A stretch of DNA of 27,819 nt, taken from assembly GCA_025201365.1 (NCBI GenBank), contig JAIXMF010000170.1:1-27819 (forward strand), given 5' to 3'. Positions 17,443-27,819 of this stretch are shown piece by piece. Both the position numbers and the translations under genes were made by a program. Position 1 is the stretch's first letter. The number at the start of each line of letters is the position of its first letter. Under the pieces are notes generated by a model. That model searched no databases. It had not been told where the DNA came from and saw only the letters and a list, made by a program, of their open reading frames with translations. The DNA comes from Syncephalis plumigaleata. Its lineage: Eukaryota > Zoopagomycota > Zoopagomycetes > Zoopagales > Piptocephalidaceae.

Positions 17443-20332
17443 ATGGTCCATGAATCGCTTAAACTGTAGGTAGTCCCGCTAGACTGTTATTCGTCATCTC
17501 TCAGCTGTAACTCGTGCTATTCAGATATGTCTATCCAGACAACTTTGTGTTTGAACCGCTTAGCGTAGGAGCTTCCGGTTCTAAAGCAAAGAAAAACGCC
17601 ACTAGCTTGATATTGCATCGCAGCTCTGGGGACGCTACTGCCGGAAGTAAGTTCAACAAGCAAATGATACATATATATATATATGCACATATGTATATTA
17701 ACTTTCGACTATTATCACTATCGTGTAATAGATACAAAGGACGCGTATCCAGGACGAGCAGAACGAGTGCTTACTTGTTATGGTATTCTAGGCACTATAC
17801 GCTTAGTATCTGGTAAGCTATGATTGCATATATATATATATATAGCAGATATGCAAGTTAACTAACTAACTAACGAATTGCTTAATGAATCAGGCAACTA
17901 CTTGATTATTATTACGGATCGTCAATGGGTTGGATGTCTCGATGGACATGATATCTATACTATTACGGGCACGGAATTGCTTCGATACGCTCCTAGTATT
18001 GGACACTTGAATCCACGTCAGGTACTAGCCAGTTGTTAGCATTACTACCCATGATAACTAGTCGCAAATGAACTAATAATAATGATGATCATGTATAGAA
18101 AGCAGATGAAGAGGCCTACCTACGTCTACTTAAGAATGCACTCGACTTTCCCGGTTATTATTTCTCGTTTACCTACAATCTAGCGCAGTGTTTACAACGA
18201 GAATCCTCAATTCCCGTACGATCTGATCAACCATTATGGGAACGAGTAAGTTCGCTTATTATTATTATCGTTGTTGTTGTTGTAGAATCCCTAATCATGT
18301 TTTACGATTATGATAAAATAGAGCAACGATCGTTTCTTTTGGAATCGTCATTTGCAGCGTGATCTAATTGAATTGGCACAGCGTATTCCTGAAGTAAGTT
18401 CATAGGGAAGCAATAGAAATACTAAGCGTAACTAATACCATGTTCATTTAGGCAGGCAATTATATCATGCCCGTTATCTTTGGTTGTAAGTATTTGACTC
18501 TATATTATTATTATATTGTTCAATGAGCAATGTGCTAATACCGTATAGTTTTGGAGATTAGAGTCATCGAGATCAACAAGGCTTCATTCGATTTTGCCTT
18601 GATATCTCGGCGTAATCGACATCGAGTTGGTGAGTGGACATTCATTGTACGCTAATGATGTAGATGTTAACTTGTGATCTACTACTACCATCATCACAGG
18701 TACTCGATTCTTCCGTCGTGGTATTGATGCCGATGGCAATGTTGCCAATCAAGTGGAAACCGAGCAGATAGTTGTACTTTACGACATGAGCAAGACCGAG
18801 ACTCGTCGAAGGATGTCATTCGTGCAGACTCGTGGCTCGATTCCCGTTTACTGGGCTCAAGTTTGTACCCTCAAGTATACACCTAAATTACATATCGATA
18901 AAGAGAAAGACTCGGTAAGTGATGCCATTCTACGATATAGAATAAAAGAGCAATAATGCTTACCATTCTGTGTCGATTAGTTGTCAGCAGCTCGCAAGCA
19001 TTTCGATGATCAAATAACGCAATATGGACCGCAAATCGTTGTCAATCTAGTAAATAAGCATGGCTACGAGAAACCAATGGGTGATGTGTTCCGATCGACC
19101 GTTGCCGAGTTGAACAACAGCAATGTTCGTTATATTCACTTTGACTTCCACAAGGAATGCAGTCGTATGCGATGGGATCGTATTCGTTTACTATTGAATG
19201 ATATTCAAAGTGACATGGAAAATCAAGGGTAATTACGATGAACAAGTTGATGCTGCACACTGTAATTATTTAACTGATGACTTTATTGTACTTGTTAATA
19301 GATACTTTGAACAAACCATTAGTACGGATGGATCGGCCAACATTTTGAAACGACAAAAGTCGGTGGTACGCACCAATTGCATGGACTGTCTAGATCGTAC
19401 CAATGTCGTGCAGTCTGCCATAGCACGAGATGTACTAGTGCGACAACTAGTGTCGGCTGGTGTGTTCAACACGAATGAAGTAGTACAGAACTATCCGGTA
19501 TTTGAAATAATCTTCCGAAATGGTAAGCTTAAGAAAACAATGAATTACTCGTAACATATTATAGTAATGACTATTCTATATGATTAGTTTGGGCCGATAA
19601 TGCCAATGCCATTAGTGTGGCCTACTCTGGTACCGGTGCTCTTAAAACCGATTTTACCCGGTAAGTAACGAGGCACACACACCTATATATATATATACAT
19701 AAATTTATTCATGACAATGACAATATAGCACGGGTAAGCGTGGAAAGGCGGGTGCTATGCAGGATTTAAACAATTCTATCGTCCGCTACATTAAGAACAA
19801 CTATCTGGATGGTGCTCGACAGGTAAAGTCTTTGACGTATTATATACATGACAATGTCATCTGACGTGCTTTTAGGATGCTTATGACATTCTACTCGGAG
19901 AATTCGAAGTGGATCCAAAACAGTTCTCGCCTTTCCTAGTCAAAGTTACGGCTGTTGGACAAATGGTAATCTCTCTCTCTCTCTTTCTTCTTTTTGAAAA
20001 TGATCACATTCATTCCATAGAACAATTGCACCTAACATTGATGTGTAATACACAGGTGCCATGGGCCATGCTATGCTCGCTAGTGATGATATTCCTAGGA
20101 TTTATGTTCTCAAGCGGAGAAGGCAAGTAGTCTAAATGGTAGATGTTTACTATTTGATTACTAACACATACACTACTCGATAGGTACATCATTCCTGTTC
20201 CTACTCTGGTGCACGCTTTGGTTCGGTCTTTTCGGTGCTTGTATCAGTTTGGCCGTCGAGAATTCCGATCAATTCGTTGACTGGCCTCGTCTCGTCGCCT
20301 ATCCCTACCGAGTGGTATCGAAGAAAAAGTAA
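17443..20332 (+). CDS. SAC1: Sac1 phosphoinositide phosphatase
   Basis: This is an integral membrane phosphatase of the ER and Golgi that removes phosphate mainly from PtdIns4P. It has sixteen exons: 17443-17465, 17525-17646, 17732-17812, 17894-18021, 18099-18245, 18322-18393, 18452-18485, 18549-18629, 18700-18914, 18981-19228, 19302-19522, 19588-19660, 19729-19822, 19876-19965, 20056-20122 and 20184-20332. They sum to 1845 nt, 614 residues, with every junction in frame. Motifs include [10 protein letters not shown], the FSFTYN stretch, [12 protein letters not shown], the catalytic CX5R motif in [12 protein letters not shown] (Cys near residue 410) and [18 protein letters not shown]. Exons 15 and 16 encode the two C-terminal membrane segments, and the tail ends in three Lys. 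Intron 15 begins GCAAGT and is a GC-AG intron; no GT alternative keeps the frame. The start at 17443 gives an N-terminus ([15 protein letters not shown]) that fits the family. Confidence 0.95.
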
Positions 20333-20568
20333 TAATAATAATAATAATAAGTTAAATGATCATTCGGTTACGTGATTTGCATGCCGTAAACTCGATTGCT
20401 ATAAGCTATTCCGGATAATAAACCTGAATCATTTTTATTTACTGGTTCCGCAATTATAGAATATAATAAAGCGTCATTGTCTAGATTCTAAATGAAAACT
20501 GTGCTACTGCTGTTACATCTTTATTTATTGTAATGAAGCGATATAAAGAAGGAAGGTAATCGTTTACC
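20333..20568. other. Convergent 3' ends of Sac1 and the secreted kinase-like gene
   Basis: Two genes run into each other here. A short AAT repeat follows the Sac1 stop codon, and AATAAA at about 20418 (plus strand) is its likely polyadenylation signal. AATAAA-type motifs also occur on the minus strand near 20520. Confidence 0.45.
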
Positions 20569-22399
20569 CTATCCGATACTTTTGGTGTCTTGTTCAATAG
20601 GAGAAACCGATATAGTCCTGAATCGCTTGTCGGCCATGATGCCGTTTATGTCGGTTATCTTCTTCTTCTCTATGAGCGCGCTCAATTCTTGCATTGCTTT
20701 GAATTGCTTTTTCACTAGGGATTTCGCGGCAGATGATGTAATTTGTTTGAGCGATGCGTCCCAATTTGCTTTGACTTCGTTACTATTTAGTACAACATCA
20801 ATTAGGCTTTTTATGGTAGGCACATCATTGTTATTAGGTTCTCTTGCTGCCTTCGCCTTCGCCTTCGCTTTTGCCTTCGATTTTGCCGTCGCTCTTGTTT
20901 TTGGCTTCCTGGCATCTGAAGAGTTGCTGGTATCGCTTGCGCTAGCCATACCACTAACGTCAATGGCTGCTCTTCCAAAGCCGGCGAATTTTATTGTAGG
21001 CACCCCCTTGTTCTTATAACTAACGTAAATATCTATCGTGCATAGCATTAGTCTAATCCATGATTGATGATAATAATAATAGCAATAGCAATAGCAACAA
21101 TTAACTTACTGGCCATGTTAGCTTCGTTATAAATGATTCCTACGCTATTGAAGAGTGATACGGCTGTACAGCAATATCAACGTTAGTATAAGCGTATGAA
21201 CGTATAAGCGCCTAATATAAATGGCATACCTGTAATGACTTGGCTAATAATGTTTGGCAAGGAACGGATTTTATGTGCAGTTATTTTGTTGTAGATGTAG
21301 GATTTGAATCGTACATACTCCTTGGATTGCTCATAAATAAAGCAGCCAATCTTTTTGTCACTAGTTTGCGCACTGGCCATGACTTCTAGCATGATACTAT
21401 CTAATAGCTCTCTCGTCAACGCTAGACCCTTCCTCTTTTCTTCGATATATTTATGGATTTCTCTTTCGTTGTCGTAGTATCCCGGTTCCTTGTAGCATAC
21501 GATCATGCATTTTGTACCCTTCCAATTCGTTGTTGTCCTATATCCCTCCCAGTCAATTCTGCTCTTTTTCCAACTGATCGGTGCTAAACCATGACGCTTA
21601 GGAAATTGGAGTAGAATATCATCCTTCTTATAAGTGGCGGTCATTCTCAACTGAGGATACGATGCAAATGATTTTACGTTTTTCACTCGAGCTGGTTTAC
21701 CCGAAATAGTGCTTGACGAACTGGGCGTTCCTACGCTGCTTGCAGGATTCCAGGAAGATGACGAGTCTGGATCCAATTGTTGAAGCCATTGTTGCAGCTG
21801 TTGATCTATCGAGATATCGCTTGAAATTGGCATAGGCATTATATCATTGCCTGGATTACCCCAAGGTGGTGACAGGTTTACACTTGTAAGCGGGGTCCAT
21901 GGTTGCCACGGTTGTCCCGCTAGATTCTGGTTCATACTCGACATTGACATTGCTGCATTGCTTGTATGATCCCAAAGTGGTGGTACCATGTTCATGTTTG
22001 GATGCTGAAGCCATTGTTGCTGTGATTGCTGTTCCATCGGATGATGGTTTACATTTGACATAGGCATTATAACGCTGCCAGCATGATTCCAAGATGGTGG
22101 TGGCATGTTCATGTTTGGATGCTGGAACCACGGCTGTTGTTGCTGTCCCATTGGATGTTGGTTAAAACCTGTCATAGGCATCATAACATTGTTTGGATGG
22201 CCCCACTGAAGTGGCATGTTCATGCTTGGGTCTTGGAACCAGGGCTGCAACTGCTGCTGCTGCTGCTGCTGCTGCTGTTGTTGTTGTTGTTCCATCGGAT
22301 GATTGCTAAAACCTGTCATTGGCATCATAACATTGTTTGGATGGCTCCATTGAAGTGGCATGTTCATGTTTGGATCTTGAAACCATTGTTGCTGCTGTG

Positions 22400-22430
<31 letters not shown>

Positions 22431-22571
22431 CTGCTGTTGCTGGTCCATCGGATTTTGGTTTGAACCTACCACAGGTGTTTGATTTGGCGGTAGGAACATG
22501 CCATGAACATGGTGGGAGAGCAGTAAGCTCGTACTAAATAGTAGCTTGCATAAGGTTGGCGTATAATTCAT
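20569..22571 (-). CDS. Secreted Gln-rich repeat protein with a degenerate kinase-like domain
   Basis: There are three exons: 21230-22571, 21110-21163 and 20569-21032. The introns at 21164-21229 (branch TACTAAC) and 21033-21109 (branch CTAAT) join in frame to give 619 residues. A hydrophobic N-terminal segment (TLCKLLFSTSLLLSHHVHG) looks like a signal peptide. Residues about 40-280 form five or six imperfect repeats of 35-50 residues with NMNMPLQW, PNNVMMPM and poly-Gln tracts (mixed CAG/CAA). After about residue 300 the order resembles a protein kinase: a beta-3-like MIVCYKE with a Lys, an NEREIHKYI helix with a Glu, a strand GCFIYEQ, then ISQVITAVSLFNSVGIIYNE. The catalytic-loop equivalent reads GIIYNEANMANIYV, with Glu at the Asp position, and the DFG equivalent reads GFG, so the domain is probably a pseudokinase. 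It then runs into a Lys/Ala-rich linker and a helical tail. The kinase reading is by motif only; I do not recognise the family. Confidence 0.72.
22255..22283. repeat. Trinucleotide (CAG/CAA on minus strand) tract
   Basis: A GCTGCT run passing into GTTGTT on the plus strand encodes one poly-Gln stretch of the secreted protein on the minus strand. A similar tract lies at 22388-22441. Both are likely to vary in length between isolates. Confidence 0.8.
22388..22441. repeat. Second trinucleotide tract encoding poly-Gln
   Basis: A mixed GTT/GCT run on the plus strand encodes the first poly-Gln stretch of the minus-strand secreted protein, one protein repeat before the other tract. Confidence 0.8.
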
Positions 22572-23870
22572 GTTATTGGTATGATCCTGTTGAATTGCTT
22601 TTTATAGTAAATCTAAAGTAAACGTATACTGTAGAATGTATGTAGTGCTCCTTGTAATTATGGCTCTACTCCTAATGTATGAATTGATAAATAATACGTA
22701 ATACGCTCGATAGTCTTTGGGGTATACCACGTCTAATAGCACTTGTGTTTACGATAAATTACCGAATGATCGCACTTAGAGTAGGAGGAAACACATAGGA
22801 ATAATAATTGACGATAAGTTCTCGTTGACATGTTGATTGCAACTCATTTTATATAGTAGCACAACATCATTGTTCGCCACTCTCGTGCTATTTCATGTAA
22901 TATCATGGTAAGCTATCCTAATATAACAATAAATAAACGTGACATCTTTCCAATTGTACCGAGATTCAGATGTTTTCGTTAGGTGATATAGCGTGCAGCA
23001 GACTTGACAACGTGAATCCATCCAGTATTAGTTCTGCACTTACTAGTATGAGCATTTTGAGATCACATATTAACAAGTACCATTTGAGAATGTTCAAGTC
23101 AATACCTATCATTACTATAAGTGGGCGTATACACGAGGAGCGATGATGATTCTCGTTCCCTTTTTTTTTCGTATTCCATGACGCTGTGCCACATTGATGG
23201 TCGTTATAAAAAAGAATGATAGTGACTTTCCAAGGCAACACATTATAGCTGATATTCTTAAGATAGCGTTGAATTAGACTGTCTATTTTGAATTAGGAAG
23301 CCATACCTTGTGAGACAAGTGGAATCTAACGGTATACTGCGTGGTATTACGTTACTTTTTCCATTTAAAACGTGTTCCGCTTTTGAAATATAGTAATATA
23401 CACGCTTGTTGATATACAATTAAGAAGTTGGCACGCTAGCGTAGCACATGTTTACTTGTATTATTAGATATAATCGAAAGTGTTTCACCTGTTTCTACTA
23501 TTCTACTTTCTTGATCAAAATATGTCATACCAATGAATCGCGTGAACATGATCGGACATGTAGGAGCAGATATTTGGAGGAGAGCGTAAAATTTGCTTTA
23601 GCAGATCAATACGTATTTGTTTTGGCAATCCTCAACTATACATATCAGTAGTGTATACTGTCTAGTATTCATAGGCAGTTCTCTGATCTATATTGCAGTA
23701 AAATAATGATACTAATGTTTATTGACTATTCACACAATTCCATATATATTAAATATGGCCGATAACGATGGCCGAATAGGTGTGTCCTATGGAGGAAGAC
23801 TAAATATCAAGAAATGGATAAAAGGAAATCTAAAAATATAGGGCGATGGAATAAAAATAGCCGAAAGTAA
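22572..23870. other. Intergenic region, no supported gene
   Basis: The region is AT-rich. The left end is the promoter of the secreted kinase-like gene and the right end is the 3' flank of the Ser-rich gene. Short open frames at 22966-23241 (minus) and 23448-23651 (plus) show no recognisable product, no codon bias and no splice-linked partner. Confidence 0.5.
22598..22606 (-). promoter_or_regulatory. Candidate TATA box of the secreted kinase-like gene
   Basis: On the minus strand the sequence reads CTATAAAAAG about 30 bases before the start codon at 22571. The motif is good but the distance would leave a very short leader, so it may not be functional. Confidence 0.3.
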
Positions 23871-24743
23871 TTAAGCAGGCATCTGACGGCAGACACGACG
23901 AGTAAGAATCAATTCGTGCGATGCACTACCGATAGCATTACGACGACCACGGCGACTAAGATAGACGATGGCAGCGGCAGTTACCGGTGAACACTTTGCA
24001 GATGTCTGACTATTATTACTCGTGGCGGTGTAGAGGGATGACTTGCTCATCTTGTAGCTATAATATGAGGACGACAATGACGACGACGACGACGACGAAG
24101 AAGTGGTCGTTGCTGTTTTCTTCTCTGCATCAATGGGTGATTCGTCATTTGATTCAATGGATGGCGGTAGGGTCATCATCATGTTGTTGTTGGTGGTGAT
24201 GGCGTTAGTTGGTGCCATAATACGAATGGGTGCCGCGTAAGGCTGATGTCGTCGACGGGAATAGGCATCTAGCATATGCGCCGATGCTCGTCGTTGATAA
24301 ACAATGGGTTCACTCGGCACCGATGGCATTTCATCGGGTTCGACGAGCGAGCATCTGCTCAATTGATCGGCCAACGCCCAAGCCGATATCGAGGAGCAGG
24401 AGCGTTTACGCATCGGGCGCTCCATAATCAACGTAGGCGTGAACGTCGTTGATGTCACCGGCTGAGGTAGCGCGGTTAATGATGCAGCCGAAAGACTACG
24501 CATACGGTAGTCTACCGCATCGGATGTAACAGATTCGTGAAAAGCGGTCATAAACGGTGAAGTTGGCGATTCAGCCGCATCGGACAACTCGCTAAGATCA
24601 GTGTCGATGTTAAGCGAGGGTAGATCCGAGGGAAGACTCATGTCGTAACCGGTCATCAATGATGTGGATGATGTATCAATGGGATCAACTACCGTGGATG
24701 AGACGGCAGTGTGTTTGGATGAACTGGTAAGAGAGGAAGCCAT
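23871..24743 (-). CDS. Unrecognised Ser-rich protein (290 aa)
   Basis: This is a single open frame with clearly higher GC than its flanks, which supports real coding. I do not recognise the family. The N-terminal half is rich in Ser and Thr with acidic patches (LPSLNIDTDLSELSDAAE) and Ser/Pro sites. Short basic-serine clusters such as RPMRKRSCSS and YQRRASAHM look like targets of basophilic kinases. A poly-Ser run of about nine residues is followed by SSSYYSYKMSKSS, and the C-terminus is basic (SRRGRRNAIG, LTRRVCRQ). There is no signal peptide or membrane segment. Overall it resembles a disordered, phosphorylated regulatory protein, but that is inference from composition. Homology is needed to say more. 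Confidence 0.6.
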   Translation of the reverse strand: MASSLTSSSKHTAVSSTVVDPIDTSSTSLMTGYDMSLPSDLPSLNIDTDLSELSDAAESPTSPFMTAFHESVTSDAVDYRMRSLSAASLTALPQPVTSTTFTPTLIMERPMRKRSCSSISAWALADQLSRCSLVEPDEMPSVPSEPIVYQRRASAHMLDAYSRRRHQPYAAPIRIMAPTNAITTNNNMMMTLPPSIESNDESPIDAEKKTATTTSSSSSSSSLSSSYYSYKMSKSSLYTATSNNSQTSAKCSPVTAAAIVYLSRRGRRNAIGSASHELILTRRVCRQMPA

Positions 24744-27051
24744 TGTGAAGTTGTTGCTGTACTACTGATACTGATACTGATACTGATACTGATATTGATG
24801 TTATTGTAACGTTACGATAATAAGAATATTATCTTTCTTTTTGCTATTAAAGAATAACTAATAGATCCAATAGGAGAGTAACGGCGACGACGACGATGAT
24901 GATGATGGTGATGATGGTGATAAGTGTGTTACTTGCGTAATACTGTAGATCAACAACGCACTAATAGATCAATAGCGGGTAACACAGCGAATAGAGCGAG
25001 GATGGTAAGCGAGAATGAAGACGACGTACGAGAGATATCGAGCGACTACGATGAATGTGTGAAGGTGGTACCAAGCGAGCGCGGAAGACAAATAACGTAG
25101 CGTTAACAGGGTCGGTCACAAAGCGGAACTGTAATTTAAATATAATAGGAAATGCAAAGTGCTAAGAGCGGTGTCGAGAGTGAAAGTGGCAGTGGTAGTA
25201 ATATAATAATAGAAGGTAAACGACGAAGACGAGGAGAAAAAGAGGATAGCAACAACGGCAGCGGCAATAAACGTTTATTCTAGTCGAAAGGAAGACGAGG
25301 TGTGTACACCAGCGACGATTGATTCATTTATATGATAACACAGGGCGTGGGACAAGGCCATGCGGAGAACATGGATCACAGTGGAAATAGCGTCACGGAT
25401 CGAATGGGCCGACATGTATGGCTGCATTGCCACGATGGCATGAAATGGAATGGAACGATGGATGGCAGAGGGATAACGCAGATATGAAGTGGGTGAATGA
25501 ATGAATGAGGGAAGGGGGAATGGACGATGAGGGTGAGGACGAGGATGAGGATGAGGAAATGGTGGAGCATGTGGTTAAGGCCAAGCAACCATTAAAATGA
25601 TTGGAAAAGAAATGTACACATGGTCTATACACGGTGTGAAGCAACCATGCGAACAAGGAGAGAGAGAGAGAGAGAGAGCGAGAACAAGAGCAAGTAAGAG
25701 AGTAAGAACACACACACACAAAAGAAGAAGGCCTCCAACCGAGTTACACATATCATCAATAATACAACAGCTGTTGTATCGATTCATTTACTGACATGTA
25801 GATATTATGCCTTTTTATTTTAAAACAAATGTTACATTGGAAGTGTACCAGATTAGTGACAATGATATTAAACGAATATTCTATTGATTAGTAAATGGTT
25901 GGAAAAACACTGTATTTAATACATAACGAAACATTACGCGAGTTAAATTTGCTAGTTGATCTACTATTACAACTGCTATTACTAGTTAGTATTGACAATC
26001 CATAGCCTAGAATGATATTCATCCAAATGAGCAATCTGACATGCACTTTGTTTCTCTAGTCCTCCTATGAAATGCAATGCAAGTGAAGTGGCCAGTTGCA
26101 ACCATGTGACTTTGTCAATAACAAAGTGTGTATGTACGTATGTACGTACGTACGTATGTGTGATGGTGGTTTTACCGCACAGTTAGTTAGTTAATGAGTT
26201 GGTTAATCCTTCTTCTACACGATGCAAGTTGATGTTGCCTTGTAAATCATACCACATGACGACTACTATTTTTACTACTACTACAGCTACTACTAACACC
26301 ATTGCAGAAGTAAGTAAAACCAAATCAACCGGTATGTCTAAGGCGACGTAGCAGCAATAGCAATGGCATTATTGAATGTCTTTATTAACAAGTTATCTTG
26401 CTATCAATGTTGTCATGTTGACTATCATATTGCTTTGCTTTGCTCTGCTATCTTGTTTTCGTTTTACTTTCCTGCTTAACCACTTGATATACTGGTATAC
26501 ACATCATTTCTCTCTCTCTCTCTCGCTTTCGTGACATGATTAGCCCCCGACAGTTCAATCACACGAGCTATTTAATCACGTGGCATGCTCACCAAACATC
26601 ACGACCTAATCCGGATGACTGAGGATTCTCATTAGCGAATGAGATGATGACGCACACCCATCCACCTTTGGTACACACCCTGGTCAGAAAACAAATCATG
26701 AAGAAGAGAGAAAAGCAAACTCACCCAAGCAAATAATGCGAGGAGAGAGAGAGAGAGAGAGAGAAAGAAAAGAAGAGAAAGAAATCCTAATGATGCTCCT
26801 AGACACACACGCACACAAACACACGCACATACATACATTTACATTGTAGTCGTTCTCTCCCCGCACATCTGCCTATTGTCCCTTCCTCTATCATTTATCA
26901 CTTTGTTTACGTGTTTTTTATAACACACAGGCACATACTACTTCTACTCTTTATTGTCTTTATTAGCGTGGTTACCACAAGTGGACCTATTCTTGCTACT
27001 CCAAGTCTCTCTCTCTCTACTCTACTCTGTCCAGTCTTACCTTTATTCATC
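24744..27051. other. Long intergenic region rich in microsatellites
   Basis: No gene is supported in 2.3 kb. The left part probably holds the promoter and leader of the Ser-rich gene. Simple repeats include a run of ACTGAT hexamers at about 24763-24797, GAT/GGT triplets at about 24890-24925, GA repeats at about 25660-25678 and 26744-26765, GTAC/GTAT repeats at about 26130-26159, and TC repeats at about 26510-26524. Open frames here are made of these repeats. The last 60 bases before the HMG gene are pyrimidine-rich, as in many fungal promoters. Confidence 0.5.
24763..24797. repeat. ACTGAT hexamer microsatellite
   Basis: About six tandem copies of ACTGAT, the last one altered to ATTGAT, lie directly upstream of the Ser-rich gene start. 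Confidence 0.75.
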
Positions 27052-27631
27052 ATGCCAAAGGAAAAGTCCGCTTCGAAATCCGGTGCTGCCGGTATGTTGT
27101 AGACCGCGCCTACGTGGCAATAACAACTTGCTAGATCTTGTATAGGCTAACGATCAATATCCCACTTTGATACTAGGTGGCAAACGTAAGATTAGCCCTT
27201 ACAATAAGTTCATGAAGGTAAGCTATATATCTGTGTATACTAGTTATTTGTTCCATCTCTAATCTGTATTCATAGGACCAACTCCCAAAGTATAAGGCTC
27301 GCAATCCAGACGCTACCCACAAGGTAAGAGTGATATTCTATTACTATTACCATTGACCATACTAATAAGCATAACTAATGGATATGTCATCTATAATGAT
27401 GCATTTGTATCTACATTACAATGATATTGTTTATTTGTTGCATTTATATAGGATGCATTCAAACAAGTGGCTGCTCTAGTAAGTGTAAACACAGATATTT
27501 TCGCGTTTTCTCTTTCTCTCTAATCAATAATTATTTTCATCACTCACTCATTTTTACTTTTCCTTACAAAAAAATAGTGGAAAGACGCACCAGAGAACCC
27601 CAAGAATGCCAAGTCATCCACCAAAGCCTAA
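27052..27631 (+). CDS. Small HMG-box (YABBY/HMGB-like) DNA-binding protein
   Basis: There are five exons: 27052-27091, 27177-27217, 27276-27323, 27452-27478 and 27578-27631. They total 210 nt, encoding 69 residues, with all junctions in frame. After a short Lys/Ser-rich N-terminus the protein has GKRKISPYNKFMKDQLPKYK, then NPDATHKDAFKQVAALWK and APENPKN. This pattern (SPYN.FM, HK.AF, W, PENP) is typical of the small fungal proteins annotated as YABBY or HMG-box proteins, which bind or bend DNA in the nucleus. It is shorter than a full HMG box and covers mainly helices 1 and 2. Exon 4 is only 27 nt. The ATG at 27052 follows a pyrimidine-rich leader. Confidence 0.88.
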
Positions 27632-27819
27632 TGCCTCCCTTGACCATCTGGCTATTCTTCTCTTACATCCCCAGCAACATTACAATGGAGATTCAATAAA
27701 GCACATTTTTATTAATGTGATATTCATACGATCATCATATTATCCTTGTCATTATTGCTCCATGTTATACTAGTTATTTATTTGTTTATTTGTTTATATC
27801 GCTCCTACAATAATAAAAT
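27632..27819. other. 3' flank of the HMG-box gene
   Basis: An AATAAA signal at about 27695-27700, some 65 bases after the stop codon, is the likely polyadenylation signal. The remainder is AT-rich with TTTA repeats near the window end. Confidence 0.55.

Noticed and set aside
20582-21019. Hydrophobic open frame on the plus strand opposite the third exon of the secreted protein
   Set aside because: The minus-strand exon is tied by two in-frame introns to the signal-peptide exon; the plus-strand frame is its shadow.
22083-22463. Leu-rich open frame on the plus strand
   Set aside because: It is the antisense of the poly-Gln tracts of the minus-strand secreted protein.
26280-26320. CTAAC, GCAG, AA, GTAAGT arrangement resembling a 2-nt exon
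   Set aside because: It is isolated, has no matching donor upstream or acceptor downstream that gives a coding frame, and lies in repeat-rich intergenic DNA.
25376-26838. Several open frames rich in Ser/Leu or Arg in the right intergenic region
   Set aside because: They are produced by GA, TC and CA microsatellites and have no other coding evidence.

Overview
The window looks like nuclear DNA of a fungus, probably an early-diverging one; I cannot name the species. The evidence is short spliceosomal introns of mostly 57-100 nt with GTAAGT-type donors, CTAAT/CTAAC branch sites and TAG/CAG acceptors, a small fungal-type HMG-box protein, fungal-like Mad2, Sac1 and 2-oxoglutarate dehydrogenase genes, and a Ty3/gypsy LTR retrotransposon. 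Intergenic DNA is AT-rich and full of simple repeats.

Layout. 1-1007: no clear gene. 1145-4663 (+): a gene of about 81 codons that I infer is split by 42 introns into 43 coding exons. Thirty-five exons are exactly 3 nt and four are 6 nt; one each is 8 and 21 nt. The introns are related to each other and most are close to 80 nt. This is the most striking feature of the window. 4664-5976: intergenic. 5977-6778 (+): a small secreted Ser-rich, four-Cys protein. 6785-12202 (+): a whole-looking Ty3/gypsy element with identical 276-bp LTRs and a GATCT target duplication, inserted just after the stop codon of the secreted-protein gene. 12434-15579 (-): 2-oxoglutarate dehydrogenase E1. 15971-17099 (-): Mad2, seven exons. 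17443-20332 (+): Sac1 phosphoinositide phosphatase, sixteen exons, divergent from Mad2. 20569-22571 (-): a three-exon secreted Gln-rich repeat protein whose C-terminal half looks like a degenerate protein kinase. 23871-24743 (-): an unrecognised Ser-rich protein. 24744-27051: intergenic DNA with many microsatellites. 27052-27631 (+): a 69-residue HMG-box protein, five exons.

How it fits together. The housekeeping genes (TCA cycle, spindle checkpoint, lipid phosphatase, DNA-bending protein) are unrelated neighbours rather than a pathway. They matter here because they calibrate the splice signals: the donor, branch and acceptor motifs that rebuild Sac1, Mad2 and the HMG protein are the same ones that delimit the single-codon exons of the first gene. 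Two genes encode predicted secreted proteins of low complexity. No RNA genes, CRISPR arrays or replication origins were recognised. All splice models come from reading the sequence; none is backed by transcript data.
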